Assembly (NCBI GenBank): GCA_009767595.1 | Contig: VSDK01012888.1 | Location: forward strand, 185,357-249,356 | Direction of reading: 5' to 3' | Length of the DNA: 64,000 nt | From: Symbiodinium kawagutii | Lineage: Eukaryota > Sar > Dinophyceae > Suessiales > Symbiodiniaceae | Shown here: positions 21,226 to 30,828 of the stretch, in pieces | Numbering within the stretch: position 1 is the stretch's first letter | Layout of the letters: each line of letters opens with the position of its first letter | The notes under the pieces: generated by a model | Told to the model about the DNA's origin: nothing | Database searches by the model: none | Seen by the model: only the letters and a program-made list of their open reading frames with translations | Position numbers and translations under genes: made by a program

Positions 21226-23395
21226 GTGTTAAATGTGGAGATGATTGTAACCCCCCTCCAACTCGCAGAATGCAAAGCATGCATGCCATTGAAGTAACTA
21301 TAACCTAACTAGAAGCAATCTCTACCTAACAAGATATACCAGCATTTCCAACGAGTATTGGCCACTTGCGAGACGCAACAAGTTTCATTAACAACAAATA
21401 TTGACTTAACAACACGGAAGAAAAAACAATTGGCGAACTTCACCCAACAATCAAGCAGCAACCCAGCAACCTGACGCCTGTCGAGAGTCTGTCATCCGCG
21501 TCTCCAGTTCACCGTGCATCTGCTGCAGCCTTGGTGCCACAAGGGACCAACGTGTGACATCTGGAACCTCAACCTTGGTGCTTCACACTTGGTCAATGAC
21601 TTGTCAAGAATTGGTTCTTAATGGGTAGTGTAGTCGTAGTTGATTAAACATGCAATGACTAGGCAGCCGATGCTGCATCAATCAGCAATTAACTGGTTCA
21701 TTGGATGTTTTTATGGATAACAGCCCATGATAGTTCATGATTGATTCATTATGGTTGGTAATTACCGATAGTTCGAAATGATTCAGAAATTTGTTTGATA
21801 GTGTGGCTCAAAATGCTCAGAGTTCTTCTTGCGCCGCTGCCAAAGGGCTCCTCTTTGCTGACGGTTCTCACGATGGAAGACTCCATCCTGTCCATGGCCT
21901 GAAACCCCCCCATGGCAGCTGGTGGCGATTGCCGCGCGGCAGATTTGTGCACAGGGTGTCCAACCAGTTGTAAGTAGAGAACCTCTGTGGTTTTGACAAG
22001 GCTCTACTTGATTTGTCTTCGAAGGGAAACCTGTATGCATGCTCGACACCAGGACATAGTGCGAGCCTCGCGCAATTTGCCAGCGTCCTCCGACATGGTC
22101 TCCTCCGAGCTGGAACTTCATCAGTTCACACCAGCGGGAGAACATGGAGACAAACTGTATATGAGTGACATGCTCATCCATTATTTGACCCAACAGACTT
22201 TCAATGACTTTCACGTGTCTAAGCATGGTGGGGCATGGCACCGCATGCTACCTGTTGCCTTCGATCGAATTTTCTTCATTGTTTTTTCATCAATGAAAGT
22301 CCAACCGGTGGATTATCACGGGAGCTGGGAGGATTCGAGCAACTGTCAATGCACCACTAGCATCACTTGCCAATCTTCTTGATCCCCTTGATGGACGAAA
22401 ACCAGCGAACCATGCAGGATGTTCAAATCATGAGAAACATTGGATATGTGATTGGGTATGATCATATCATGTCCTTTCAAATCTGCTCATAATGGTTTTC
22501 AACGACATTGGAACAACCCGGGAGGGATCATGAAACTAAGGGCAGGACCAGGTCTGACTGAATCTTCGTCACCTCTTCTGACTTCGGGCGCCTACATACG
22601 TCGGAAACAGAACACGGCAAATACACCTCTCCGAATTTCTCCCACCCAGCCAATTCGCAGTTTTCAAACTCGATCAGAACCAAAAAAACATGTTGCAACG
22701 TATCTACCCGACATGCTAATTGCTCATGCACATCGGACATTCCCCGCAACTCTTCACCATGGACGCGCTGTCACATTTTGTCTGCCTGTCGATTTCCTCC
22801 AGCGCATTGCCCAGCCGTTCCTGGCTCCAAAGGTCAGCGTTGATAGCGTTGAAGGTCAAAAAAACCCAGCCCTTTCACATGTGCACCAAAGGTCAGCATT
22901 GATAGCGTTGAAGGTCAAAAAAAACCAGCCCTTTCACATGTGCAAAAGGTTGACTGGTGATTCGACCTCCAGCTGTCGAAGCTGCTGATCACCGGTCATG
23001 ACGCCATCCTTCAGAGCATCTAATTGCTCCTTGGGCTGAACTGCAGGTCAACAACTCAAGCAAAACTGCCATTTCCATGCTCTTCCTGCGTGGACACTGA
23101 AAAACTAGGTCATAGCCACAGCCATAACATCGCAATTTGCAGCCCATCCAAGATATTTGCTCACATACTCTGGGATCAGGTCTTACTGAAAATTTACAGA
23201 AAACCTATCCAGTAGCCGTAGTGTTTTACATTCTGCAGGCCTGATCTGAATGTACTGCTTAAGTTCCCACATTCCAACTTCAAAACCACCACTCAAACAT
23301 TCAAAAAAAACCTGGCGGAATGGAGCCACTTGGTGGTTGAGGACCTCAAGGGCACAGTGATAAGAATTCAACTTAATTACTCAAATAACGACATG
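21226..23395 (-). repeat. Array unit 4
   Basis: Contains j to a without d. The block 22,520-22,860 is nearly identical to 24,510-24,850 of unit 5, and 22,931-23,085 to 24,876-25,020. This points to very recent duplication or gene conversion. A 59-bp tandem duplication (22,827-22,944) is private to this unit. Confidence 0.8.
22827..22944 (+). repeat. 59-bp tandem duplication in unit 4
   Basis: CCAAAGGTCAGC begins both copies (22,827 and 22,886). They differ by a few substitutions and one base in an A run. It duplicates intron sequence next to segment e. Confidence 0.9.
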
Positions 23396-25260
23396 ATTAC
23401 ACCAATAACCTTGGATATATGGGTTTTCTGACGATCATGTGCAGTAGTATAAGTAGGGTGTAGTCTGTAACTGTTCGTCCAGCTCGCAGAATGCATCGAA
23501 TGCATGCCATTGAAGTAACTATCACCTAACATCACCTAACTAAAAGCCATCTCTAGATATAGAAACGTTACCAACCAGTATTAGCCAATTGCGAGGCGCA
23601 ACAACTTTCATCAACAACGAACATTGACTTAACAACACGGAAATAAAAAACACACGAAAAACCATTGGCAAACTTCATCCAAAAATCAAGCAGCAACCCA
23701 GCAACCTGATGCCTGTCGAGAGTCTGTCATCCGGGTCTCCAATTCACCGTGCGTCTGCTGCAGCCTTGGTGCCACAAGGGACCAACGTGTGGCATTTGCA
23801 ACCTCAAACTGGGTGCCGAACACTTGGAAAATGGTTGATCAAGAATTGGTTCGTAATAGGCAATTGATTAAACGTACAATGACTACGCAGCCAATGCTTC
23901 ATCAATCAGCAATTGATGCAATGATTGGTTGTTTTCATGGATAATATTGGATAATGGCCCATAGTGGTTCATGATTTGGTTATGGTTGGTACCAGTTAGT
24001 TGGAATTTATTGACAAATTTGACAAATTTGTTTGATAGTGTGGCTCAAAATGCTCAGTGTTCTTCTTGCGCCGCTGCCAAAGGGCTCCTCTTTGCTGGCG
24101 GTTATGACGATGGCAGACTCCATCCTGTCCATGACCTGAAACCCTCCCCATGGCAGCTGGTGGCGATTGCTGCACGGCAGATTTGTGCACAGGGTGTCCA
24201 ACCAGTTGTAAGTAGAGAACCTCTATGGTTTTGACAAGGCTCTACTTGATTTGTCTTCGAAGGGAAACCTGTATGCATGCTCGACACCTGGACATAGTGC
24301 GAGCCTCGCGCAATTTGCCAGCGTCCTCCGACATGGTCTCCTCCGAGCTGGAACTTCATCAGTTTTCACACCAGCGGGAGAACATGGAGACAAACTACTG
24401 TATATGAGTGACATGCTCATCCAGTCTTATGGGCATGATCATATCATATATAATTTGTGTCCTTTAAAATCTGCTCATAATGAATGGTCTTCAACGACAT
24501 TGGAACAACCCTGGAGTGATCATGAAACTAAGGGCAGGACCAGGTCTGACTGAATCTTCGTCACCTCTTCTGACTTCGGGCGCCTACATACGTCGGAAAC
24601 AGAACACGGCAAATACACCTCTCCGAAATCTCCCACCCAGCCAATTCGCAGTTTTCAAACTCGATCAGAACCAAAAAAACATGTTGCAACGTATCTACCC
24701 GACATGCTAATTGCTCATGCACATCGGACATTCCCCGCAACTCTTCACCATGGACGCGCTGTCACATTTTGTCTGCCTGTCGATTTCCTCCAGCGCATTG
24801 CCCAGCCGTTCCTGGCTCCAAAGGTCAGCGTTGATAGCGTTGAAGGTCAAAAAAACCCAGCCCTTTCACATGTGCAAAAGGTTGACTGGTGATTCGACCT
24901 CCAGCTGTCGAAGCTGCTGATCACCGGTCATGACGCCATCCTTCAGAGCATCTAATTGCTCCTTGGGCTGAACTGCAGGTCAACAACTCAAGCAAAACTG
25001 CCATTTCCATGCTTTTCCTGCGTAGACACTGAAAAACAAAGAGCCAAAAAGTTGAAGCCATGGTCGAGGTCATAGCCACATGTATGATATTTACATCTCA
25101 ACTTGGAGCCCACCATGGAGTTTTGCTCAAATGCTACGGGATCACGTGTTGCTGGAAACCTATCCGGTGGCCATGCCGTTCTACATTCTGCAGGTCTGGT
25201 CTGATCTCATCTACTGCCTTGATTCACCTAGGTTCCCACGGTCCGACTTTAAAACCGTGT
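23396..25260 (-). repeat. Array unit 5
   Basis: Segments j (23,455), i (23,705), h (24,075), g (24,290), f (24,520), e (24,760), c (24,888) and b (25,150) are present; d is lost and a is deleted. It is nearly identical to unit 4 across f-e-c, including the private change SQERLGNALEEIDRQ. Confidence 0.8.
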
Positions 25261-25481
25261 GCAGTATGGAGTCTGGAAATGATGACATTCAGGGTGTATT
25301 CTGAAACTGTTCCTCCAGCTCGCAGAATGCATAGTACGCGTGCCATTCAAACAATCATTGTCAACCATGATCTGAATCTGAATGTAGCCGGTACCAACCA
25401 GCACTAACAACTAGACTCCTGATCATGAGCCATTGCTAGCTCTAATGATTACTACGGAAATCATGTCAATGTATTGACCAC

Positions 25482-25571
25482 CTGATGCCTGTCGAGAGTC
25501 TGTCATCCAGGTCTGAAGGTCACGGCGCTCCTGCTGCAGCCTCAATGCAACAAGGGACCAACATGTTAAAT
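25482..25571 (-). CDS. Unit 6, segment i exon
   Basis: 90 nt from the acceptor GGTTCCAG to the donor CATCAG|GTGGTC. It encodes LTCWSLVALRLQQERRDLQT and WMTDSRQAS. Helical. The homologous exon is present and open in all six units with the same splice sites, which is the best evidence that the minus strand is the coding one. Confidence 0.7.
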
Positions 25572-25769
25572 CTGGAACCTCAAACCTGGTACTGTCCCTG
25601 ACACCTGGTCAATGATTGATGATATCGGTTGGTTATAGCGAAAAAAAATGCCAATGCTTGATCAGCAACATTGATAAACATAATTCGATGCTACTTGATT
25701 TTGTTGCTCCCGATCGTTCGTTGACTGACTAATATTTGATTGATAATGGTTCTTAGTGCTTAATGACAG

Positions 25770-25770
25770 C

Positions 25771-25825
<55 letters not shown>
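25770..25825 (+). repeat. (ATG)n microsatellite
   Basis: About eighteen perfect TGA/GAT triplets. Confidence 0.95.
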
Positions 25826-25826
<1 letters not shown>

Positions 25827-26100
25827 AATCATTAATAGTATTAACATTATTATCATTAGTAGTATTGGCGGATGGTATAATTGTTCGGATCTAAGTACTA
25901 TAAATCAACACCTGTAGTCTATCCCCTAAATAATTGTCACGGACACCTCTCTTCCGTTAAAATCCGGTAAGATGTTACATTCTTCAACAAACACCGATTT
26001 TTTCCTCAGAAAATCAAACATCTCATATCAAAACAAGATCAGGACTTTTCCTGGTCAACAAGCCATGGCTAGTAGTTAAGCAGATCTTGTTTCAACAAGC

Positions 26101-26213
26101 CCTGGATCCACAGGCTGCCGCGGGGCTCTTCTTTGCTGACATTGCTAACCATGGCAGACTCCATCCTGTCCATGGCCTGAAAACTGCCATGGCAGCTGGT
26201 GGCGATTGCGACC
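26101..26213 (-). CDS. Unit 6, segment h exon
   Basis: The acceptor ATCTGCAG is followed by VAIATSCHGSFQAMDRMESA and MVSNVSKEEPRGSLWIQ. It ends at CCAGG|GCTTGT, a GC donor; the same position in unit 1 has GT (CCAAG|GTTTGT). The pair shows a GT-to-GC donor shift of the kind tolerated in dinoflagellates. Confidence 0.65.
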
Positions 26214-26554
26214 CTGCAGATTTTGCACATGGTGCGTAAGTAGGTGCAAAACATGTCACACATACATGCATTACATGTTAAAATTGCTACAAAAAATGGC
26301 TTAATACACATTCAACGCTGTATACTGTTACATGTCAACATTTGCCATTGGGCGAGTGTAGCAAATTCAATCATAAAACAAATGCCCTCAATTGTATCTC
26401 CAAGCATCTCCAAACAACATGATGGAAAAAAATGTCGGACATCCCAAATGCCTGGTTTCAATAACTCTCGGTATGATGTACCTCTTCTCACCTGCCTCTA
26501 ACCTGGCCCTGGCACCCGTCAACATCGAAACCACGGGAGAAAGCTCAAACAACG

Positions 26555-26745
26555 GGAGCGTGTGCGAGCCTCACGCGCTTTGCCCGTGTCCTCCAGCATG
26601 GTCTCCTCTGTGCTGGAACTTGAGCAGTAGTTCACCGCAGATCAATCAACTCAGCAGTGCTCATGAAACTAAGGGCAGGACCAGGTCCGCCTGCATCTTC
26701 GTCACTTCTTCAGACTTCGGTCGCCTACATAGGTCGGAGACAGAA
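26555..26745 (-). CDS. Unit 6, segments g and f (edges uncertain)
   Basis: Segment f (about 26,665-26,745) reads SVSDLCRRPKSEEVTKMQAD; segment g (about 26,555-26,625) reads EETMLEDTGKAREARTRSR. Both are conserved in every unit, but I could not settle the splice sites, and f meets a stop soon after LVLPLVS. They are given as one entry because the boundary is unclear. Confidence 0.45.
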
Positions 26746-26831
26746 CTTCACAACAAATAGACCTCTTCGAAACCTCCCACACCTCAGCTTTCACATCCAC
26801 CAAATCAAAAACCCATGTTGCAATGACCTAC

Positions 26832-26941
26832 CATCCCGCCGCGCTGTCCGATCTCAGCTGCCTGTCGATTTCTTCCAGCGCATTGCGCAGCTGTTCCTGG
26901 CTCCCACGGTTTGCGTAGGGGTCCATGGAAATTTGCAAGTT
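26832..26941 (-). CDS. Unit 6, segment e exon
   Basis: 110 nt from the acceptor GCTCACCAG to a strong donor GATG|GTAGGT. Product NLQISMDPYANRGSQEQLRN then ALEEIDRQLRSDSAAG. The segment SQEQLxNALEEIDRQ is the most conserved coding piece of the array. Confidence 0.75.
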
Positions 26942-27047
26942 CTGGTGAGCAACCTGTACCTGTTGGATGGTTGAACAAGTTGAAGACCTATGGGCATCCT
27001 TGGAAGTGGGGCATCCCCACAAGGCCTTTGCAAATCCTCCAACTCAC

Positions 27048-27111
27048 TTCGCAAGCCGAATGAAATTGCGCAACGTGTCCACATCTCTTGCTCGCTGGTC
27101 CCCTACAAGAT
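27048..27111 (-). CDS. Unit 6, segment d exon
   Basis: It ends at GCGAA|GTGAGT, a textbook donor. The frame reads GDQRARDVDTLRNFIRLAK. The acceptor is probably one of two TGTAG sites. A decayed homologue exists only in unit 1 (about 15,005-15,080). Confidence 0.6.
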
Positions 27112-27304
27112 CTACAAGCTGGTCCCTATGAAACCATCTGCTCGAGAGAATCTCGCAATATATGTTGCCATGTATTGAAGCCATTGTAACATATTGTAAC
27201 AACCTAGCCCCTTCACATCTGCAAAATGTTGAAGAGTCTTCAACCATGCCACCCCTAATCTGAGAAGCTCTGGCCATCCGGGTTCGTCTGGATCGCCGGA
27301 TCAC

Positions 27305-27421
27305 CATCTCTGGCAACCACAGCGCTGGTCATTTGACCATACTCGACCTGCAAATGTTGAAGCTGCTGTTCACTGGTAAGGACGCCCTCCTTCAAAGCAT
27401 CTAAGTTCTCCTGGGCGATGG
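27305..27421 (-). CDS. Unit 6, segment c exon
   Basis: 117 nt from the acceptor ACCTGCAG to the donor GATG|GTGATC. It encodes IAQENLDALKEGVLTSEQQL then QHLQVEYGQMTSAVVARDG. In the other units the same exon reads QPKEQIDALKDGVMTGEQQL. Amphipathic helix; no family recognised. Confidence 0.7.
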
Positions 27422-27948
27422 CTGCAGGTCATGGAATGCAGATGACTTGCTCGAGCAAAACTGTCATTTCCATTATTTTCCTGGCAAACAATGAGAAACA
27501 AGGCCAAACATAAAAGACATGGCTGAGGTATGTTGAGGTCATAGCAATTTGCAGCCAATTTGCAGCCCATTTCCACCCTTGCTGTTTGCTCCAATGCTCC
27601 CAGATCGGGTTGCTGGAAAGTTATCCGCTAGCCATGCCAACCTACACTCTGCAGGTATGGTCTGATCTGATCTCATTCACTTAGGTTCTAACATTCAAAC
27701 CTTTAAAACCACCTCTCAATTCAAGAAGCCCCTGCCAAATTGAGCCACGTGGTTGTTGAACTCGTCGGCGATCCGCGATCCCGAGATTCGATTGCTTCAG
27801 GTGTGAAATGAACAGAGATATCCGGAGAGCTATACTAATTACTAGACAGCCAGCCAGACAGCCACAAATTCCAACTTAATCAGCTGCTGGTATACGCTGT
27901 ATGTATCTTAACACACCCCTTTGCTCCCATGTATACAGTAGGCGGCAG

Positions 27949-28123
27949 ACCGGTGGCCCGACAACTTGCTGATTTCCAACAGTTTCAATCCTGCAAGTTC
28001 TCATTCTCCCGCTTGGAAGTGTTGGAGGAAGTTTCCAGCCTGCCAATCTGCAGTGACAATGTGATGGCCAAGTGGGACCAGTTCCATGAATCCCAAGATG
28101 AAACTGATGCCAACATGAGAAAG
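27949..28123 (+). CDS. Plus-strand exon, helical
   Basis: The acceptor GGCGGCAG opens a 175-nt frame: PVARQLADFQQFQSCKFSFS, RLEVLEEVSSLPIC and NVMAKWDQFHESQDETDANM, ending ATGAGAAAG|GCAAGC, a classical GC donor. The minus strand is also open but reads as Cys/His/Trp-rich noise. It lies between minus-strand exons, so it belongs to a different gene or is a relic. Confidence 0.55.
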
Positions 28124-28483
28124 GCAAGCAGGAACAGGCTAGGGTCAGGTGAAAAGTCATGACTCAAAGCTTCAAAAAGTCATAGCATGTCCAGGGCCAC
28201 TTCACCTCTAGCACAGATGTCTTAAGCATCTCCTTCTCAGTCCGCAAACGTTTCGAAAGGCTAGAAACTGGTAAACCAGGTCAACCGCTCCGTCCTTGAT
28301 GTTTAAAACCTGAATCATGTTAGTGATATCCAGCAAGACTTACATAAATCGTTGTCATATCATGAATGATCCAAAGCGGCCGTGAATGTAGACTCTTGAG
28401 GGTGCTGTTTCAGAACCTGCTACCGTTTGGCAAAGCACCACTCCTTGTAGCTACTCAGCTCCCCATTTTCAATTCATGATATG

Positions 28484-28530
28484 TGGGCGTGTCTCAGAAT
28501 AGGGGAACCCCCACTTATCATCCAACATCA
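28484..28530. mobile_element. Family B element, truncated copy B1
   Basis: GTGGGCGTGTCTCAGAATAG, then GGGAACCCCCACTTATCATCC, matches the left half of family B. It stops where family A copy A4 begins, suggesting A4 inserted into it or replaced its right half. Confidence 0.55.
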
Positions 28531-28535
28531 ATCTG

Positions 28536-28628
28536 ATTGATGGTTTCAACCCCTATGAAGAATATTGCTCAACCAACCATTTGTTATAATAAGTACTCGG
28601 GAACATAAGCGTTTAAGACCACAAACCA
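28536..28628. mobile_element. Family A element, copy A4
   Basis: GATTGATGGTTTCAACCCCT at the left, ATGAAGAATATTGCTCAACC inside, and TAAGACCACAAACCAAAT at the right. The terminal repeats are diverged. 93 bp. Confidence 0.75.
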
Positions 28629-28790
28629 AATATGATCAGATGCTCTATCATCCTTTCTATTCATCTTTTTTGGTAATCAGCATGCCCTTTTGAATTAAGC
28701 AACCCCTGGGGATGACCATTTGCTTGGATTTATGTAAAGCGGTACAAGGCATCCAACCATTTTACGGGAATTCCCTAGCTTGAGGAAGAC

Positions 28791-28881
28791 CCAGGCATCC
28801 GTCCCCCGTCCGGCGTGCTGCAATTCGCCTCTGTAACGCGGCCTCCTGACTTTCCAGCCGATCGATGAAGGCGGAACACAA
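28791..28881 (-). CDS. Helical exon
   Basis: The acceptor GGCCCCAG is followed by LCSAFIDRLESQEAALQRRI and AARRTGDGCLG, with a donor CTGG|GTCTTC. Arg-rich amphipathic helix. It probably belongs to the same gene as the exons at 29.4-30.8 kb. Confidence 0.6.
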
Positions 28882-29406
28882 CTGGGGCCGAGACGCCAGG
28901 TGGAGATAATTTGGCAAGTTGGAGTCGAACCCTTTTTTTAAGGACTTGGTAACTTGGGGCAAGTAACTTGGAGGATATTTTTCACGGTTGGTAACTTGGT
29001 GGCGGCAACTTGGAGGAAATTTTTGGAAGGACGTTGTTTGATGCAATCTCTTCCTCTTCCGCAGTGGGCAACCAGGTCCGCTCCTGAACTCGACCAAGCC
29101 TATAGCATAGCACCACCCCAGTACTGGATATGGACCCGTTGCGGCTGCTAGTGTTTGGGACCAAGGATGACCATGAGCCCTCACTGACAGCTGGATATCT
29201 CTACAAAGATCTACAGTTCAGCCATCATGTCACTGAGTCCAACCTGCCATAGTCTGAAACAGTTCAAAGGATGCATGGGCTGGGGAGGCCTAGGAACATT
29301 AATGAAAATAACAACCAAATATTACCAGATCCAAAAAAAAACGAGGTCCACCCAGAGTTCACCCACCAAACTCCACCCTTGGCGCCCTCTCGGCGCCCCG
29401 TGGGGC

Positions 29407-29504
29407 CCTGCCTTGGAAGATTCAGCAAGTTGTGCATCAAAGAGGTGGATGCTGCTGAGGCCTGGCCGTTCGCGACCGCAGCAAGTTGGAGCCATGGCCA
29501 AGGC
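29407..29504 (-). CDS. Exon, unknown protein
   Basis: The acceptor TTGATAG is followed by phase-0 ALAMAPTCCGRERPGLSSIH and LFDAQLAESSKAG, with a GC donor (CAGG|GCCCCA). Two other frames are open for part of the length, so the call is moderate. Confidence 0.4.
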
Positions 29505-29528
29505 CTATCAATTGGACCCATATGCAAA

Positions 29529-29635
29529 TGGTGGTTTCTCGAAATAGAGCAACCCATCATCATCCATTCTGAACCATTTATAGGAATAGAATAGGAATAG
29601 ACCAACCATTTTTGGGGGGGTTCCCAAAACCACCA
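29529..29635. mobile_element. Family B element, copy B2
   Basis: Starts ATGGTGGTTTCTCGAAATAG and ends TTCCCAAAACCACCAGAT, with a central CATCATCCATT and the AACCATTTTT phrase typical of family B. About 107 bp. Confidence 0.65.
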
Positions 29636-29895
29636 GATGTATCGAGCTTACCGTGACTTTGACATTAAACACAGTAAAATGTCGGAAGCACCAAAGTCAA
29701 AAACATGGAATCGGAAATTCATTGAGTCATCTCTTGGTCACTTTCTTGGTGTGGTTTATTATTTCGAAAGATATTCAAGCCATGAGATGTCAACCCAACC
29801 CTCATCATTGCTTGATGGTGGTTCCCTGGTAGTTCCCAGGTGCTTCCCAGGTGGTTCCCTGGTGCTTCCCTGGTCGCAGTTCCCAAGCTGCGCAC

Positions 29896-29993
29896 CTTTC
29901 TGGAGCTCCGCATCGTTGCGCTCGGCACGTTCCTCCAAGTCAGAGAGTTTCCGGTTGCAGCTGGCAGCGAGTTCTGCCAAGTCTTCCGATGTC
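29896..29993 (-). CDS. Coiled-coil exon
   Basis: The acceptor CCACGCAG and a strong donor CAGAAAG|GTGCGC enclose 98 nt: TSEDLAELAASCNRKLSDLE followed by ERAERNDAELQK. Leu/Ala heptad spacing indicates a coiled coil. Confidence 0.75.
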
Positions 29994-30294
29994 CTGCGTG
30001 GGCGCATGGTGGTGGTGGTGATGGGGACTGGGGATCCACAGGAACCAACTTGTTTCACGGTCAATGTTTGAAGAGTGGGTCAAAATGTGATGGTTGATGG
30101 TTGGCGACTACAGACAAGAAGACTGGTGCATGGAAGCTGTCAACGAACCCTAGAAGGTTTAGAAATAGTCTGCAAGACGAGTGGGATGTTTCCCGAGTGG
30201 AGGTTGCAGGGATCTGCAATGAGTTGGAATGGAAAGAGAATGCACCGCAATCATGGCAATTACGGCAAGGTCATGCAATTCCTTGCCAGCAAAC

Positions 30295-30462
30295 CTGAAG
30301 CAGTTGATCCATGTAGTTCCCATGGCCATCTTGGCCCGACTCATAGCGAGTTCTCTGACGCTCCTGGCAATGCTCGTCTCAAAGTGTTCCAGGCGCAAAC
30401 GCCACTTCCTTTCCTCTGCAACAGCTCTGGCCTTGCAGGGCGGCTGTGCAGTCCTGAGTGCA
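30295..30462 (-). CDS. Helical exon downstream of an element-derived intron
   Basis: Begins after GGATACCAG (acceptor) and ends CTTCAG|GTTTGC. The frame reads ALRTAQPPCKARAVAEERKW, RLRLEHFETSIARSVRELAM and SRAKMAMGTTWINCF. Amphipathic, Arg-rich. It joins in frame with the exon at 30,569-30,828 across the family C element C1. A closer acceptor (GCACAG, 30,443) exists but breaks that frame. Confidence 0.7.
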
Positions 30463-30474
30463 CTGGTATCCTAC

Positions 30475-30573
30475 CATTTGGTTGGGCCACTCTAGCTCCT
30501 GGCCTCGCTCCCCCTTCAAAGAGTCATAGGCATACGCCTGACACCTGTCCTCGCTCCCCCCCAATCACCAGCC
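30475..30573. mobile_element. Family C element C1, acting as an intron
   Basis: Starts CATTTGGTTGGGCCACTC and ends CCCCAATCACCAGCC. The predicted minus-strand intron (30,463-30,568, GT-AG, 106 nt) is almost coextensive with the element. The five bases GGATA lie on both sides in gene sense. Removing the element plus one copy restores a continuous reading frame (Asn-Pro-Asp-Thr-Ser-Ala-Leu-Arg). Confidence 0.75.
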
Positions 30574-30828
30574 ACTATCCGGATTCGACTTCACTCTACT
30601 GAGTGTATTCTTGAATTTGTTGAAGCTATTTGAATCCATCCTGCATGGTGCAGCTTGTGAAGTGATTGCTCTTATGCATCTGCTATGCCCAGATTGTTGA
30701 AAAACCTCTGCAATCCCAGCGCTCCCGGGCAATTTTTGTGTTGACTGGTCTGCTTCGATCAAGTCTTCCATTTGGGAGACAAGATGGACACGCGAAGTGT
30801 GGTGCACTTTGCAGTAATCAACTGCCAT
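30569..30828 (-). CDS. Exon upstream of the element-derived intron
   Basis: The frame is open from a possible ATG at 30,828 (MAVDYCKVHHTS). It contains VSQMEDLIEADQSTQKLPGS, AGIAEVFQQSGHSRC and DSNSFNKFKNTLSRVKSNPD. The true 5' edge is unknown; the first part may be intron. It ends at GGCTG|GTGATT, inside the terminus of element C1. Confidence 0.55.

Larger units (their letters stand above)
10780..27800 (-). repeat. Six-unit tandem array of a multi-exon segment
   Basis: Ten recognisable minus-strand coding segments recur in the same order. From low to high coordinate they are j, i, h, g, f, e, (d), c, b, a. Anchors: segment i at 11108, 16143, 19625, 21473, 23705 and 25482; segment h at 11768, 16490, 19980, 21840, 24075 and 26101; segment e at 14872, 17405, 20655, 22775, 24760 and 26832; segment c at 15405, 17565, 20872, 22963, 24888 and 27305. 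Intron sequence is duplicated too, so this is DNA-level amplification. All copies of segments c, e and i keep open frames. This could be one gene with internal exon-set duplication or several tandem paralogues. The product is helical and not recognised. Confidence 0.85.
25261..27800 (-). repeat. Array unit 6 (diverged, complete)
   Basis: Carries all ten segments, including d, and has the cleanest splice sites of the array. It is probably closest to the ancestral unit. It differs from unit 1 and from units 2-5 at many positions, so the end units are old and the middle ones young. Confidence 0.8.

Noticed and set aside
22452-22988. 178-codon plus-strand ORF in array unit 4 (and similar ones in other units)
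   Set aside because: It overlaps several minus-strand exons that have splice sites and are conserved in all units. The plus frame runs through introns and is a shadow.
10780-27800. Array as a simple satellite
   Set aside because: Units are 2-3.4 kb with conserved open exons and splice sites, unlike noncoding satellite DNA.
28762-29184. 140-codon minus ORF as a single exon
   Set aside because: Only its last part (28,791-28,881) has splice sites and natural composition; the rest contains repeated AACTTGG words.
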